Positions 1-8,537 are shown, counted from the stretch's first letter. The stretch: DNA of 64,000 bases from Burkholderiales bacterium (GCA_027493935.1 JAOSJV010000012.1:62001-126000); one strand, 5' to 3'. Program-made: numbers and translations. Notes: generated from the letters alone by a model not told the origin.

Positions 1-1
1 G

Positions 2-757
2 CACTCGCTGCGGGCGGCCGATCCGGCCTCGCTCGCCGAGCTCGTCGCCGGCCTCGAGACGATCGATCCGGACGCGCCGATCCACATCCACGTCGCCGAG
101 CAGACCAAGGAGGTCGACGACTGCCTCGCGTGGAGCGGCATGCGCCCGGTCGAGTGGCTGCTCGCGAACTGCGCGGTCGACGCGCGCTGGTGCATCGTGC
201 ACGCCACGCACATGGTCGCCGACGAGATCGCGGCGCTCGCGCGCAGCGGCGCGGTGGCCGGGCTGTGCCCGACGACCGAGGGCAATCTAGGCGACGGCAT
301 CTTTCCGCTCGTCGACTACCGAGCGGCGGGCGGCCGCTACGGCATCGGCGGCGACAGCCACGTCTCGCGCAGCCCGGCCGAGGAGTTGCGTCTGCTCGAG
401 TACGTACAGCGCCTCGCGCGGCGCCGGCGCAATCTCACCGCGGATGAAGCGTTGCCCGCCGTCGGCACGACGCTCTGGCGCGAGGCCGCGGCGGGCGGCG
501 CGCTGGCGCTCGCACGGCCGATGGGCGCGATCGCCTCCGGCATGCGTGCCGATCTCGTCGTGCTCGACGCCGGGCATCCCGACCTCGCCGCGCGCGGCGG
601 CGACGCGATCGCGAACGCGCTCGTCTTCTCCGGCGCCACGGGCCTCGTGCGCGACGTGATGGTGGGCGGGCGCTGGGCGGTACGCGAGGGCCGTCATCCG
701 CTCGCGGACGGTGCCGCGCGCGACTACGCGCAGGCGCTCGCCGCGCTGCTCGCCTGA
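2..757 (+). CDS. hutF: Formimidoylglutamate deiminase, C-terminal 251 residues
   Basis: This is the 3' part of an amidohydrolase-superfamily enzyme that converts N-formimino-L-glutamate to N-formyl-L-glutamate and ammonia in histidine degradation. The frame is open from base 2, so the N-terminal half lies outside the window (the family is about 450 residues). Visible hallmarks are HIHVAEQ near base 80, CIVHATHM near 200, and GGDSHVSRSPAEELR near 350, which match the metal-binding and catalytic segments of HutF. The C-terminal end contains the usual small beta-sandwich segment (ADLVVLDAGHPDL). The rest of the hut pathway would be expected upstream of the window. Guanine deaminase-like paralogues are the main alternative, but the GGDSHVS segment favours HutF. 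Confidence 0.88.
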   Translation, partial: HSLRAADPASLAELVAGLETIDPDAPIHIHVAEQTKEVDDCLAWSGMRPVEWLLANCAVDARWCIVHATHMVADEIAALARSGAVAGLCPTTEGNLGDGIFPLVDYRAAGGRYGIGGDSHVSRSPAEELRLLEYVQRLARRRRNLTADEALPAVGTTLWREAAAGGALALARPMGAIASGMRADLVVLDAGHPDLAARGGDAIANALVFSGATGLVRDVMVGGRWAVREGRHPLADGAARDYAQALAALLA

Positions 758-867
758 GGAGTTGCGCCGAGGCTCGCGCGGAAGTCCCCTATGCCGCCCG
801 GCTCGGGCTCGCGATGTGCGACCGAGGGCGTCGAAGCGAAGTCGCAGCGCGGGCTGCTACAGCGCCA

Positions 868-948
868 CGATTGCGATGATTGCCAGGAATTCCTCCTCGG
901 CAAGCCGACGCCGACCGCGGCCTTCGACAAGCTGCTCGGCAGCCCGAC
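868..948 (+). pseudogene. Possible remnant of an EAL-domain C-terminus
   Basis: Positions 758-1093 hold no convincing intact gene. In one forward frame around 881-945 the translation CQEFLLGKPTPTAAFDKLL resembles the end of cyclic-di-GMP phosphodiesterase EAL domains, where a QGxLxGxPxPxxxFxxLL segment is typical. There is no EAL catalytic core beside it and no clear start, so if the resemblance is real it is a fragment left by deletion. The match is short and could be chance. Confidence 0.3.
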
Positions 949-1093
949 CGGCGCCGCACCGGCGGCCCGCCAGCTGGCGACCGCGAGCGCCTGAGTCGCC
1001 CTGCGCGTGCACGCGCCGGCCGCAGTCTCGGTCATACTCCGATCGTTGCGTGCGTTGCCGGGGAACGGCGGCGCTGCGAAGGAGCACGCGAGC

Positions 1094-1735
1094 ATGTACC
1101 TGCCGAGCCATTTCACCGAGAGCCGCGTCCCGGTCATGCACGACCTCATGCGGGCGTACCCGCTCGCGGCGGTCGTCACGACCACTGCGGCCGGCCCCGC
1201 CGCCGACCACGTCCCGCTCGAGATCGATCCGGCGCCGGCGCCCTACGGCACGCTGCGCGGGCACGTCGCGCGCGCCAATCCGATGTGGCGCGAGCGCCTG
1301 CCGGCGACCCCCGTGCTCGCGATCTTCCAGGGACCGCAAGCCTACGTCTCGCCGTCGGCGTACGCGACCAAGCGCGAGACCGGCAGGGTTGTGCCGACCT
1401 GGAACTACGCGGTCGTCCATGCGCGCTGCACGCTGCGCGCGATAGGCGACCCGGCCTGGCTGCGCGGCCTGGTCGAGCGGCTTACCGCCCGCCACGAGTC
1501 GGATCGCAGCGCGCCATGGCAGGTCACTGACGCGCCGCCCGACTACGTCGATCAGCTGCTGCGCGCGATCGTCGGCCTGGAGCTCGTCGTCACGGAGCTC
1601 ACCGGCAAGTGGAAGGCGAGCCAGAACCGTCCGGCGCGCGACCGCGCGGGCGTGGTCGAGGACCTCAGCCGCCGGGGCGACGACAGCGCCGCCGCGATGG
1701 CGCGACTGGTGCAGGCCGCGGCGGACGAGCTCTGA
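1094..1735 (+). CDS. FMN-binding PaiB-family protein
   Basis: This 213-residue protein belongs to the PaiB family (FMN-binding negative transcriptional regulator-like), which has a split-barrel flavin-binding fold. It opens with MYLPSHFTESRVPVMHDLM and contains the family segments HVPLEIDP, GHVARANPMWR, FQGPQAYVSPSAY and VPTWNYAVVHA. The end GKWKASQNRPARDRAGVV is also typical. The start at 1094 is preceded by GAAGGAG nine bases upstream, which supports it over an upstream in-frame ATG. Bacillus PaiB was described as a repressor, but most members are biochemically uncharacterised, so a flavin- or haem-related enzymatic role is equally possible. Confidence 0.85.
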   Translation: MYLPSHFTESRVPVMHDLMRAYPLAAVVTTTAAGPAADHVPLEIDPAPAPYGTLRGHVARANPMWRERLPATPVLAIFQGPQAYVSPSAYATKRETGRVVPTWNYAVVHARCTLRAIGDPAWLRGLVERLTARHESDRSAPWQVTDAPPDYVDQLLRAIVGLELVVTELTGKWKASQNRPARDRAGVVEDLSRRGDDSAAAMARLVQAAADEL

Positions 1736-1871
1736 GCCGTCGGGATTCGACGCGACCGCCGGCGGCACACCCCGCCGCGGAAGGGTTGGGGTCGCCCGCG
1801 GCCGCGGCCTGCGCGCCCCGAGCGCGCGGGAGATAATCCGCGGTTCCAACCACAGCCGAAGAGGTCGATCC

Positions 1872-2267
1872 ATGCAGATCCTTCAGCCGCCGGGCTGGGC
1901 CAAGCCCAAGGGCTACTCGAACGGCATCGTCGCGCGCGGTCGCATCGTGTTCGTCGCCGGGCAGACCGGCTGGAACCCGGCCCTGGAGAAGTTCGAAAGC
2001 GAGGACTTCGCCGCTCAGGCGCGCCAGGCGCTCGAGAACATCGTCGCGGTCCTGGCCGAGGCCGGCGCGAAGCCCGAGCACATTGCCCGCATGACGTGGT
2101 ACGTCGGCGACCGGCGCGAGTACCTCTCGTCGGTCAAGGCGGTCGGCGCAGCCTACCGCGAGGTGATCGGCCGGCACTATCCGGTCATGACCGCGATCGA
2201 GGTCGGCGGCTTCGTGGACGACGGTGCGAAGCTCGAGATCGAAGTGACCGCCGTCCTGCCCGATTGA
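1872..2267 (+). CDS. RidA/YjgF/UK114-family protein
   Basis: This 131-residue protein has the Rid-family fold, whose members hydrolyse reactive enamine or imine intermediates to ketones. The visible family features are the N-terminal YSNGIVARGRIVFVAGQTGW strand pair, the helix QARQALENIVAVLAEAGAKPEHI, and the C-terminal KLEIEVTAVLPD. The canonical RidA arginine segment near the C-terminus (R in PxR) is replaced here by VGGFVDDGAKLEIE, so it is more likely a Rid1-7 type member than the archetypal RidA. It starts 137 bases after the PaiB-like gene and is followed after 14 bases by an alpha/beta hydrolase, with which it is probably cotranscribed. Confidence 0.85.
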   Translation: MQILQPPGWAKPKGYSNGIVARGRIVFVAGQTGWNPALEKFESEDFAAQARQALENIVAVLAEAGAKPEHIARMTWYVGDRREYLSSVKAVGAAYREVIGRHYPVMTAIEVGGFVDDGAKLEIEVTAVLPD

Positions 2268-2281
2268 GCAGGACCGCCGCC

Positions 2282-3124
2282 ATGGACGCCGACGCGCTCG
2301 CGCGCGCATACAACCCGCGCATCCGCACGACCAACTTCGAGGAATACTTCGAGCGCTACGAGGCGCGCTCGCGCGAGGCGCTCGGCGCCGTCGCGGGCTA
2401 TCTCGACGTCCCCTACGGCCCGCACGCGAAACAGACGATGGACATCTTCCGCGCGCGCGGTGCGAGCAGGGCCGTGCTGATGTTCATCCACGGCGGCTTC
2501 TGGCGTGCGCTCGACAAGCGCCCGTTCAGCTTCCTCGCTCCGGAGCTCACCCGCGCGGGCGTCACTTTCGCGAACGTCAACTACGGTCTGTGCCCGGCGG
2601 TCACGCTCGAGGAGCTCGTGCGCCACGTCCTGCAGGCCGGCGCGTGGCTCTTCCGCAACGCGAGTAACTTCGGCGGCGATCCGCGGCGGCTCTACGTCGC
2701 GGGGCATTCGGCCGGCGGACACCTCACTGCGATGCTGCTCGCGGCCCTCTGGCCGGTGCTCGCGCCCGACCTGCCGAAGAAGGTCTTCCAGGGCGGGCTG
2801 GCGATGAGCGGCGTGTTCGACCTGCGGCCGCTCGCGGGCGCGGCCTTCCTCAAGCCCGAAGTGAACTTCGACCTGGCGGTGGCGCGCCGCTGCTCGCCGA
2901 TTCTGCTGCCGCCGGCGACCGACGCGCGACTGTGGACCTGTGCCGGCGGCGACGAGCCGCAGGGCTTCATCGAACAGAACGCGCAGATGGGCAAGGCGTG
3001 GAAGAACGTGCTCGCCGGCGACGTCGCGATGCCCGGCGACAACCACTTCAGCATCGTCGAGAAGCTCGCCGATCCGGCGAGCCCCCTTTTCCGCCGCGCG
3101 CTCTCGATGATGAGCATCGGTTAG
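2282..3124 (+). CDS. Alpha/beta hydrolase, arylformamidase-like
   Basis: This 280-residue hydrolase has the HGGFW oxyanion-hole motif at residues 70-74 and the nucleophile elbow GHSAGG at 141-146 (Ser143). A late histidine in PGDNHFSIVE completes the likely triad. This arrangement is found in kynurenine formamidase-type esterases, which open N-formylkynurenine in tryptophan degradation. No kynureninase or tryptophan dioxygenase gene is nearby, so the substrate is uncertain. The gene follows a RidA-family gene by 14 bases. Together they may form a small amide- or imine-hydrolysing unit, but that is an inference from spacing only. Confidence 0.82.
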   Translation: MDADALARAYNPRIRTTNFEEYFERYEARSREALGAVAGYLDVPYGPHAKQTMDIFRARGASRAVLMFIHGGFWRALDKRPFSFLAPELTRAGVTFANVNYGLCPAVTLEELVRHVLQAGAWLFRNASNFGGDPRRLYVAGHSAGGHLTAMLLAALWPVLAPDLPKKVFQGGLAMSGVFDLRPLAGAAFLKPEVNFDLAVARRCSPILLPPATDARLWTCAGGDEPQGFIEQNAQMGKAWKNVLAGDVAMPGDNHFSIVEKLADPASPLFRRALSMMSIG

Positions 3125-3162
3125 GCCATCGAGGAATGCCAACGCGCACCCCGGTCGCACGA

Positions 3163-3183
3163 ACAAGGGCCGGCGCCCCTTGT
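3163..3183. repeat. ACAAGGG...CCCTTGT hairpin downstream of amt
   Basis: A 7-bp perfect inverted repeat (ACAAGGG / CCCTTGT, 7-base loop) lies between the convergent hydrolase and amt genes. It has no T-tract on either side, so it is a weak terminator candidate. Very similar palindromes occur at 8471-8490 and 8505-8537. Confidence 0.5.
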
Positions 3184-3286
3184 CGTATCCCCTTCCTGCG
3201 CCTCAGCAGAGCTTTCGGCAACGCGCCGGGGTGGCCGTGCGGCCGGCCTCCGCGCTGGCCGCACCGCACTTCTCCATGAATGATGG

Positions 3287-4495
3287 TCAGGTCGCCGCCG
3301 GCTCGCGCTCCGACGAGGAGGAGATCCGGTGGATCGAGAGATCCGCGCCGCGGAACTCCTGCTCCTGATCGAGCCGGATGCCGGCGAGCGCCTTGATCGC
3401 GCCGTAGACGATCCCGCCGCCCACCAGCGCGACCGCGATGCCGAGCGCCGTGCCTGCGAGCTGCGATGCGAAGCTCACGCCGCCCATGCCGCCGAGCGCC
3501 TGGGAGCCGAAGATGCCCGCGGCGATGCCGCCCCACGCGCCGCACAGGCCGTGCAGCGGCCACACGCCGAGGACATCGTCGATGCGCCAGCGGTTCTGCG
3601 CGGCGGTGAAGGTCACCACGAACAGCACGCCGGCGACCGCGCCGACGACGAGCGAGCCGATCGGGTGCATGACGTCCGAGCCGGCGCACACGGCTACCAG
3701 CCCGGCGAGCGGCCCGTTATGGACGAAGCCCGGGTCGTTGCGCCCGGCCACCAGGGCGGCGAGGATCCCGCCCACCATCGCCATCAGCGAGTTGAGCGCT
3801 ACGAGCCCGCTCACCTTGTCGATGGTCTGCGCCGACATCACGTTGAACCCGAACCAGCCCACCGAGAGCACCCAGGCGCCGAGCGCGAGGAACGGGATGC
3901 TGGAGGGCGGGTGCGCGGTCATCGGCCGGCCGTCCTTGGTGTAGCGACCGCTGCGCGCGCCGAGCAGCAGCACCGCGGCGAGGCCGATCCAGCCGCCGAC
4001 CGCATGCACCACGATCGAGCCGGCGAAGTCGTGGAACTCGGCGCCGAAGGCGCCCTTCAGCCATGCCTGCACGCCGTAGTTGCCGTTCCAGGTGATGCCC
4101 TCGAAGAACGGGTACACCAGCGCGACGATCGCCGCGGAGGCAATGAGCTGGGGATAGAAGCGCGCCCGCTCGGCGATACCGCCCGACACGATCGCCGGCA
4201 CCGCGGCGGCGAAGGTGAGCAGGAAGAAGAACTTCACGAGATCGTAGCCGTTCTTCTGTGCGAGCGTCTCGGCGCCGCTGAAGAACGAGACGCCGTAGGC
4301 CACCGCGAACCCGACGAAGAAGTAGGCGACGGTGGAGATGGCGAAGTCGCAGATGATCTTGACGAGGGCGTTGACCTGGTTCTTCGCGCGCACCGTGCCG
4401 ACCTCGAGAAAGGCGAAGCCAGAGTGCATCGCGAGCACCATGACCGCGCCCATCAGGATGAACAGCACGTCGGCGCCGGACTTGACCGCTTCCAT
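3287..4495 (-). CDS. amt: Ammonium transporter, Amt/MEP/Rh family
   Basis: This inner-membrane channel of 402 residues moves ammonium or ammonia across the membrane for assimilation. It shows the Amt signature segments: the twin pore histidines sit in DFAGSIVVHAVGG and WPLHGLCGAWGG, and GAWVLSVGWFGFNVMSA, FVGFAVAYG and GFVHNGPLAGLVAVCAG are typical Amt helices. The start at 4495 is chosen because GGAGGAG lies just upstream, and the in-frame codons before it form an unlikely Arg-rich stretch. There is no cleavable signal peptide and no long N-terminal extension. No glnK (PII) gene is next to it, which is unusual for amt loci. Expression appears to be nitrogen-controlled (see the promoter at 4532-4547 and the dyads at 4612-4656). 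Confidence 0.95.
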   Translation of the reverse strand: MEAVKSGADVLFILMGAVMVLAMHSGFAFLEVGTVRAKNQVNALVKIICDFAISTVAYFFVGFAVAYGVSFFSGAETLAQKNGYDLVKFFFLLTFAAAVPAIVSGGIAERARFYPQLIASAAIVALVYPFFEGITWNGNYGVQAWLKGAFGAEFHDFAGSIVVHAVGGWIGLAAVLLLGARSGRYTKDGRPMTAHPPSSIPFLALGAWVLSVGWFGFNVMSAQTIDKVSGLVALNSLMAMVGGILAALVAGRNDPGFVHNGPLAGLVAVCAGSDVMHPIGSLVVGAVAGVLFVVTFTAAQNRWRIDDVLGVWPLHGLCGAWGGIAAGIFGSQALGGMGGVSFASQLAGTALGIAVALVGGGIVYGAIKALAGIRLDQEQEFRGADLSIHRISSSSEREPAAT

Positions 4496-4531
4496 CGTTC
4501 TTCTCCTCCGTGGGGCAACCGAGGAGTCCAA

Positions 4532-4547
4532 AGCAAGCGCCGGGCCG
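4532..4547 (-). promoter_or_regulatory. Sigma-54 promoter of amt
   Basis: On the minus strand the sequence CGGCCCGGCGCTTGCT matches the sigma-54 -24/-12 consensus (TGGCACG-N4-TTGCT) at all but two conserved positions. It keeps the invariant GG and GC exactly ten bases apart. The predicted transcript start near 4521 leaves a leader of about 26 bases that contains the amt ribosome binding site. Confidence 0.75.
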
Positions 4548-4611
4548 ATTGCACAAGCTCATGAATCAATTGATTACATTGAAGAACTGCCCGTTTTCGG
4601 TGCACTGTCTG

Positions 4612-4626
4612 GCACCATTTCGGTGC
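4612..4626. promoter_or_regulatory. NtrC-type enhancer dyad, proximal
   Basis: The perfect dyad GCACC-ATTTC-GGTGC has the half-sites and 5-base spacing of NtrC (NR-I) binding sites. Its centre is about 98 bases upstream of the predicted amt transcript start. Confidence 0.65.
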
Positions 4627-4641
4627 TACGGATCGAGATCT

Positions 4642-4656
4642 GCACCAGGGTAGTGC
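4642..4656. promoter_or_regulatory. NtrC-type enhancer dyad, distal
   Basis: GCACC-AGGGT-AGTGC is a near-perfect NtrC-type dyad lying exactly 30 bp (about three helical turns) from the proximal site and about 128 bases upstream of the predicted amt start. This resembles the paired enhancer upstream of enteric glnA. Confidence 0.6.
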
Positions 4657-4660
4657 GCGC

Positions 4661-5224
4661 TCATCCCGAGGATGAAGCTCCATCACCGCCTGGTAGCCGC
4701 ACTTGTCCCCCGTCGTAAAGCAGCACGCCGTCCACCACGCGCGCGGCCGGATCGAGGCGCGCAGGGCGCTCGCGCCCGGCAACGCCGAGATGGACCACGC
4801 GGGTGCCCCGCGCGAGGGCGGCATCGGCAATGAGTGCGCGATGACATTCGAGCGGCTCGCGCTCGGCACACATGATCGCGACCCGCTCGTGCGCGGTGCG
4901 CGCGAGGAGCCGTTCGAGCGCTGCGCGGAAGGCGCCAGTCGCCATGTAGTCGGCGAATCCGCGCACCTGCAGCGCGAGCGCGGTGTGACGCGAGTCCGGG
5001 TGCGGTGGCCGGCGCCCGCCGAAGTCCCCGCCGGCCCACTCGTACCGGATGCCGCGGACGCCCAGACCCGACGCCAGCGCCGCGCGGTTGAATTGCGGGT
5101 GGCGCCGCGAGCGCGGGAAGGCCCGCACGTCCACAAGCGCCTCGACGCGCGCCGCCGCGAGCGCCGCGGCGAGCTCGTCGAGCGTGCGCGCGCCGTGCCC
5201 GATGGTGTAGAGCGCCTCAGCCAT
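4661..5224 (-). CDS. DUF488 family protein
   Basis: This 187-residue protein shows the DUF488 landmarks: YTIGHGARTLDELAAAL at the N-terminus, LVDVRAFPRSRRHPQFNR, and CAEREPLECHRALIADA with the conserved cysteine and CHR. The function of the family is not established. The start at 5224 is the first ATG that opens on the conserved YTIGHG segment. It lies 14 bases after the stop of the SAM-hydrolase gene, which suggests cotranscription. Its 3' end abuts the NtrC-type sites of the amt promoter. Confidence 0.85.
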   Translation of the reverse strand: MAEALYTIGHGARTLDELAAALAAARVEALVDVRAFPRSRRHPQFNRAALASGLGVRGIRYEWAGGDFGGRRPPHPDSRHTALALQVRGFADYMATGAFRAALERLLARTAHERVAIMCAEREPLECHRALIADAALARGTRVVHLGVAGRERPARLDPAARVVDGVLLYDGGQVRLPGGDGASSSG

Positions 5225-5238
5225 GCGCCGCCTGCGCT

Positions 5239-5966
5239 TCAGATCCAACCGACCGGGTCGCCGATCGCGAGACCGAGCGCCCGCGCCGCGCTCGTCCCGT
5301 TCGCTGCGATCTCGACCAGACCCGAACTGTTCTCGTACCAGAACGGCGTGCCGCGCGGCACCGCGGCGAACACGCGCGCGTGCGCGATCGCGCGGCCGCG
5401 CGCGAGGAGCACCCGCTCGGTCGGCAGGCCAGCCGCGCGCAGGCCGGTGAACGCGTTGCCGTAGTGATCGACGTACACGATCTCTGAGAGATCTTCGGCG
5501 CCCAGATCGACGTCGAGCGCGGCGGCGGCCTCGACGCGCGCATCGGGAAACCGGCCGATCGCCACCGCCGCGGCGAGCGGCGCGAAGAGGTCGCGCCCGT
5601 GGAACGAGACCGCGGCGCCGGCCGGCGACCGCACCACCCGCCACAGCCTGCGCGCGGACGCGCGCGCGGCGACCACCGACAGCAGCCCGTTGTCCGGCCC
5701 GACGAACCAACTACCGTCCGCTTCCATGACCACCGCGCCGCGCGCGCTGCCGACGCCTGGGTCCACCACGCACAGATAGATGCACCCTGGGGACATATGC
5801 GAGACGAGCGCTGCGAGCAGGGCGCGCTCGCGCGCGGGCCGAACATCGGCGCCGCGTGCAGAAGGTGAATGACCCGCACGCCGGGCGCCTCGCGCGCGAG
5901 CACCGCATCGACCTGGCCGGTGTACAGGTCGTTCGCGCCGAAGTCGGTGAATAGGGCGATCGCCAT
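5239..5966 (-). CDS. SAM hydrolase (adenosine-forming, DUF62 family), frame broken
   Basis: The product belongs to the SAM hydrolase / adenosyl-halide synthase fold family, which cleaves S-adenosylmethionine to adenosine and methionine using an activated water or hydroxide. The N-terminus reads MAIALFTDFGANDLYTGQVD in one frame. The rest (CVVDPGVGSARGAVVMEADG, FVGPDNGLLS, VDHYGNAFTG, FWYENSSGLVEIA) continues in another. Adding one base near 5829-5835 restores the expected RASAxLLAALVSHMSPG junction and gives about 242 residues, the normal size. The break is therefore probably a sequencing indel rather than a true lesion. It is followed after 14 bases by the DUF488 gene. Confidence 0.82.
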
Positions 5967-6170
5967 TGGGCGGGACGGGCCGTGCAGCGCGCGACCGGTC
6001 ACCCAGTCAGGTTGGTCGGTTTCTCGTTCAGCGGCGCGGATCGCGCGCGGCGCTGATGTCGGTGAGTACGCTCGACCGGAAGAAAAATTAGCAGCAAAGG
6101 ACCGAATGGATTGCTTCGCCCCGGCGCCGAATCCGGCGCGCGCGCGAGTCTCGCCCCGGGAGAAACGAAG

Positions 6171-6231
6171 CGGGGAAACCCGCGGTTCCCCGGTCGCCCC
6201 CTCGCGGGGGCGCGCGCCGGCGATCGCCGGC
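6171..6231. terminator. Cluster of three hairpins after rplQ
   Basis: Positions 5967-6281 hold no gene. Downstream of rplQ three inverted repeats follow each other: a 16-bp perfect palindrome at 6216-6231 (GCCGGCGATCGCCGGC), a 7-bp stem at 6195-6212 (CGCCCCC / GGGGGCG), and a 7-bp stem at 6171-6192 (CGGGGAA / TTCCCCG). There is no T-tract. They may mark the end of the alpha operon through Rho-dependent termination or 3'-end protection. Confidence 0.45.
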
Positions 6232-6281
6232 CCGCGGTGCGGATGACTTCAGGGCCGGCAGCGCACGCGACGACCGCGCCG

Positions 6282-6683
6282 CTACCTCTTCGCGGCGCCC
6301 GCCGTGTCTTCGCCAGCCTCGGCCGCCGGACGGTCGAGCAGCTCGACGAGCGCCATCGGCGCGTTGTCGCCGCGGCGGAACCCGAACCTCAGGATGCGCA
6401 GGTACCCGCCGTTGCGCTTCGCGTAGCGCGGCCCGAGCTCGCCGAAGAGCTTGGTGACCATCTCGCGGTCGCGCAGCCGGTTGAAGGCAAGCCGCCGGTT
6501 GGCGAGCGAGGGCGCCTTGCCGAGGGTGATCATCGGCTCGACGACGCGGCGCAGCTCTTTCGCCTTAGGCAGCGTCGTCTTGATGCTCTCGTGCCGCAGC
6601 AGCGAGTTGGTCATGTTGCGCAGCATCGCCAGGCGATGGCTGCTGGTGCGGTTGAGCTTCCTCAGGCCGTTGCGGTGGCGCAT
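6282..6683 (-). CDS. rplQ: 50S ribosomal protein L17
   Basis: L17 (133 residues) binds 23S rRNA near the exit tunnel. The protein starts with [20 protein letters not shown], the invariant L17 opening, and contains the [21 protein letters not shown] helix region typical of the family. The last residues ([14 protein letters not shown]) are a short acidic/alanine tail that varies among bacteria. It is the last gene of the alpha operon, 28 bases after rpoA. Confidence 0.97.
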   Translation of the reverse strand: MRHRNGLRKLNRTSSHRLAMLRNMTNSLLRHESIKTTLPKAKELRRVVEPMITLGKAPSLANRRLAFNRLRDREMVTKLFGELGPRYAKRNGGYLRILRFGFRRGDNAPMALVELLDRPAAEAGEDTAGAAKR

Positions 6684-6711
6684 GGGTCTTCCTTCCCCGT
6701 CGCAACGCGCG

Positions 6712-7698
6712 TCAGGCCGCGCGGTGATGCTCGAGCCCGGCCGGCGGCCAGTTCTCGAGCTTCATGCCGAGCGTGAGCCCGCGCGAGGCGAGCACTTCCT
6801 TGATCTCGTTCAGCGACTTTCGGCCGAGATTCGGGGTCTTCAGCAGCTCGGTCTCGGTGCGCTGGATGAGATCGCCGATGTAGTAGATGTTCTCGGCCTT
6901 CAGGCAGTTGGCCGACCGGACCGTGAGCTCGAGATCGTCGACCGGGCGCAGCAGGATCGGGTCGACCTGCGGGATCTTCTTCTCCTCGACCGCCGGGGCG
7001 GTGCCCTCGAGCGCCGCGAACACGGAGAGCTGGTCGACCAGCACGCGCGCGGCGTAGCGGATCGCCTCCTCCGGCTCGATCGCGCCGTTAGTCTCGATGT
7101 CCATGATCAGCTTGTCGAGGTCGGTGCGCTGCTCCACGCGCGCGGCCTCGACCTGGTAGCTCACGCGCTTCACCGGGCTGAACGAGGCGTCCAGCACGAT
7201 CTTGCCGATGCCCTTCGACTCCTCGGGCACGATGCGCAGGTTGCCCGGTTGATAGCCGCGGCCGCGCTCGACCTTGACCACCATCTCGAGCTTGCCGCCC
7301 GGGGCGAGGTGCGCGATCACGTGTTCGGGGTTCACGACCTCGACGTCGTGCGTGAGCTCGATGTCGGCGGCGGTGACCGCACCCTCGCCGCGCTTGGCGA
7401 GCTTCAGCGTGACCTCGCCGGCGCTATGCAGGCGGAATACGACACCCTTGAGGTTGAGGAGGATGTCGACGACGTCCTCCTGCACACCCTCGAGCGTCGA
7501 GTACTCGTGCAGCACGCCCGAGATCTGCACCTCGGTCGGTGCGTAGCCGGGCATCGACGAGAGCAGCACGCGCCGGAGCGCGTTGCCGAGCGTATGGCCG
7601 TAGCCGCGCTCGAACGGCTCCATCGTGACCTTCGCGTGGTACGGCGCGACGGCCTGGACATCGATGATGCGTGGCTTCAGGAAGGCGGTTGCCTGCAT
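6712..7698 (-). CDS. rpoA: RNA polymerase alpha subunit
   Basis: The alpha subunit (328 residues) nucleates polymerase assembly and contacts activators. The N-terminal domain is seen from [30 protein letters not shown] sequence (about residues 20-50) through [10 protein letters not shown]. After a short linker rich in charged residues, the C-terminal domain contains [20 protein letters not shown] and the [13 protein letters not shown] helix-turn region that binds UP-elements and activators. It lies between rpsD and rplQ, as in other proteobacteria, and appears complete. Confidence 0.98.
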   Translation of the reverse strand: MQATAFLKPRIIDVQAVAPYHAKVTMEPFERGYGHTLGNALRRVLLSSMPGYAPTEVQISGVLHEYSTLEGVQEDVVDILLNLKGVVFRLHSAGEVTLKLAKRGEGAVTAADIELTHDVEVVNPEHVIAHLAPGGKLEMVVKVERGRGYQPGNLRIVPEESKGIGKIVLDASFSPVKRVSYQVEAARVEQRTDLDKLIMDIETNGAIEPEEAIRYAARVLVDQLSVFAALEGTAPAVEEKKIPQVDPILLRPVDDLELTVRSANCLKAENIYYIGDLIQRTETELLKTPNLGRKSLNEIKEVLASRGLTLGMKLENWPPAGLEHHRAA

Positions 7699-7783
7699 GC
7701 GTGTTCCTCGGTCGCTGGTCGTGCCCGGCCTGCGCCGGGTGCCGATAGTCGTGTACTGTCCGGCCCGCGGACGGCGGGCGCGA

Positions 7784-8410
7784 TTACCTCGAGTAGAGCT
7801 CCACCACCAGGCTCTCGTTGATCGTCGAGGGCAGCTCGCCGCGCTGCGGCAGAGCCTTGAACGTGCCCTTGAGCGCCTTGGCGTCGGCCTCGATCCACTC
7901 CGGGAAGCCGCGCGACTCGGCCGCCTCCGCTGCCGCCTTCACGCGCAAGTGCTGCTTCGCGCCCTCGGCAACCTCGACCACGTCACCCGGCTTGAGAAGG
8001 TACGACGGGATGTTCACGCGTCGGCCGTTCACCCGAATTCCGTTGTGGCGCACGATCTGGCGCGCCTCGGTGCGCGAGGCGCCGAAGCCCATGCGGTAGG
8101 CGACGCTGTCCAGCCGCGACTCGAGGATCTGCAGCATGTTCTCGCCGGTCGGACCGCGGCGGCGTACCGCCTCGGCGTACACCTTGCGGAACTGGCGCTC
8201 GAGCACGCCGTACACGCGCCGGATCTTCTGCTTCTCGCGCAGCTGCTTGCCGTAGTCGGAGCGGCGCAGCGACTTCTGCCCGTGCTGGCCGGGCGCGTAG
8301 CTGCGCCGCTCGATGGCGCACTTGTCGGTGAAGCACTTCTCCCCCTTGAGGAAGAGCTTCTCTCCCTCGCGGCGGCACTGGCGGCATTTCGGATCGAGGC
8401 TGCGGGCCAC
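7784..8410 (-). CDS. rpsD: 30S ribosomal protein S4
   Basis: S4 (208 residues) is a primary 16S rRNA-binding protein. In E. coli it also represses the alpha operon. The protein begins with a GTG codon ([20 protein letters not shown]), preceded by GGAG. The S4 RNA-binding domain is in the middle ([32 protein letters not shown], about residues 95-127). The N-terminal CxxC...C arrangement ([23 protein letters not shown]) suggests a zinc-type S4. It is separated from rpsK by an unusual 205-base gap with palindromes. Confidence 0.97.
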   Translation of the reverse strand: MARSLDPKCRQCRREGEKLFLKGEKCFTDKCAIERRSYAPGQHGQKSLRRSDYGKQLREKQKIRRVYGVLERQFRKVYAEAVRRRGPTGENMLQILESRLDSVAYRMGFGASRTEARQIVRHNGIRVNGRRVNIPSYLLKPGDVVEVAEGAKQHLRVKAAAEAAESRGFPEWIEADAKALKGTFKALPQRGELPSTINESLVVELYSR

Positions 8411-8470
8411 TGGTAATAGTCTCCTAGTACTACCTACGCAAGAACGCTGCGTTCGCGAACGAGGGGATCC

Positions 8471-8490
8471 ACAAGGGGCTCGCCCCTTGT
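8471..8490. repeat. Palindrome ACAAGGGG-CTCG-CCCCTTGT
   Basis: A perfect 8-bp inverted repeat with a 4-base loop lies in the rpsK-rpsD spacer. It is nearly identical in sequence to the hairpin at 3163-3183 and to the arms at 8505-8537, so it may be one copy of a REP-like intergenic element. Confidence 0.55.
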
Positions 8491-8504
8491 TCGTTCGGGG
8501 ATGT

Positions 8505-8537
8505 GCAAGGGGCAGGACGGCGTGAGGGGCCCCTTGC
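8505..8537. repeat. Second CAAGGGG palindrome
   Basis: Arms GCAAGGGG (8505-8512) and CCCCTTGC (8530-8537) flank a 17-base loop just next to the palindrome at 8471-8490. Another copy of the arm (CCCCCTTGC) follows at about 8550. The repetition of one motif in a 205-base intra-operon gap is not explained by coding sequence. Confidence 0.5.

Noticed and set aside
791..994. Small open frame after hutF as an independent gene
   Set aside because: There is no ribosome site or conserved start. Only the short EAL-like tail is of interest, so it is listed as a possible remnant.
3329..4564. Open frame on the plus strand opposite amt
   Set aside because: It is antisense to a clear transporter and rich in His/Arg/Glu without structure.
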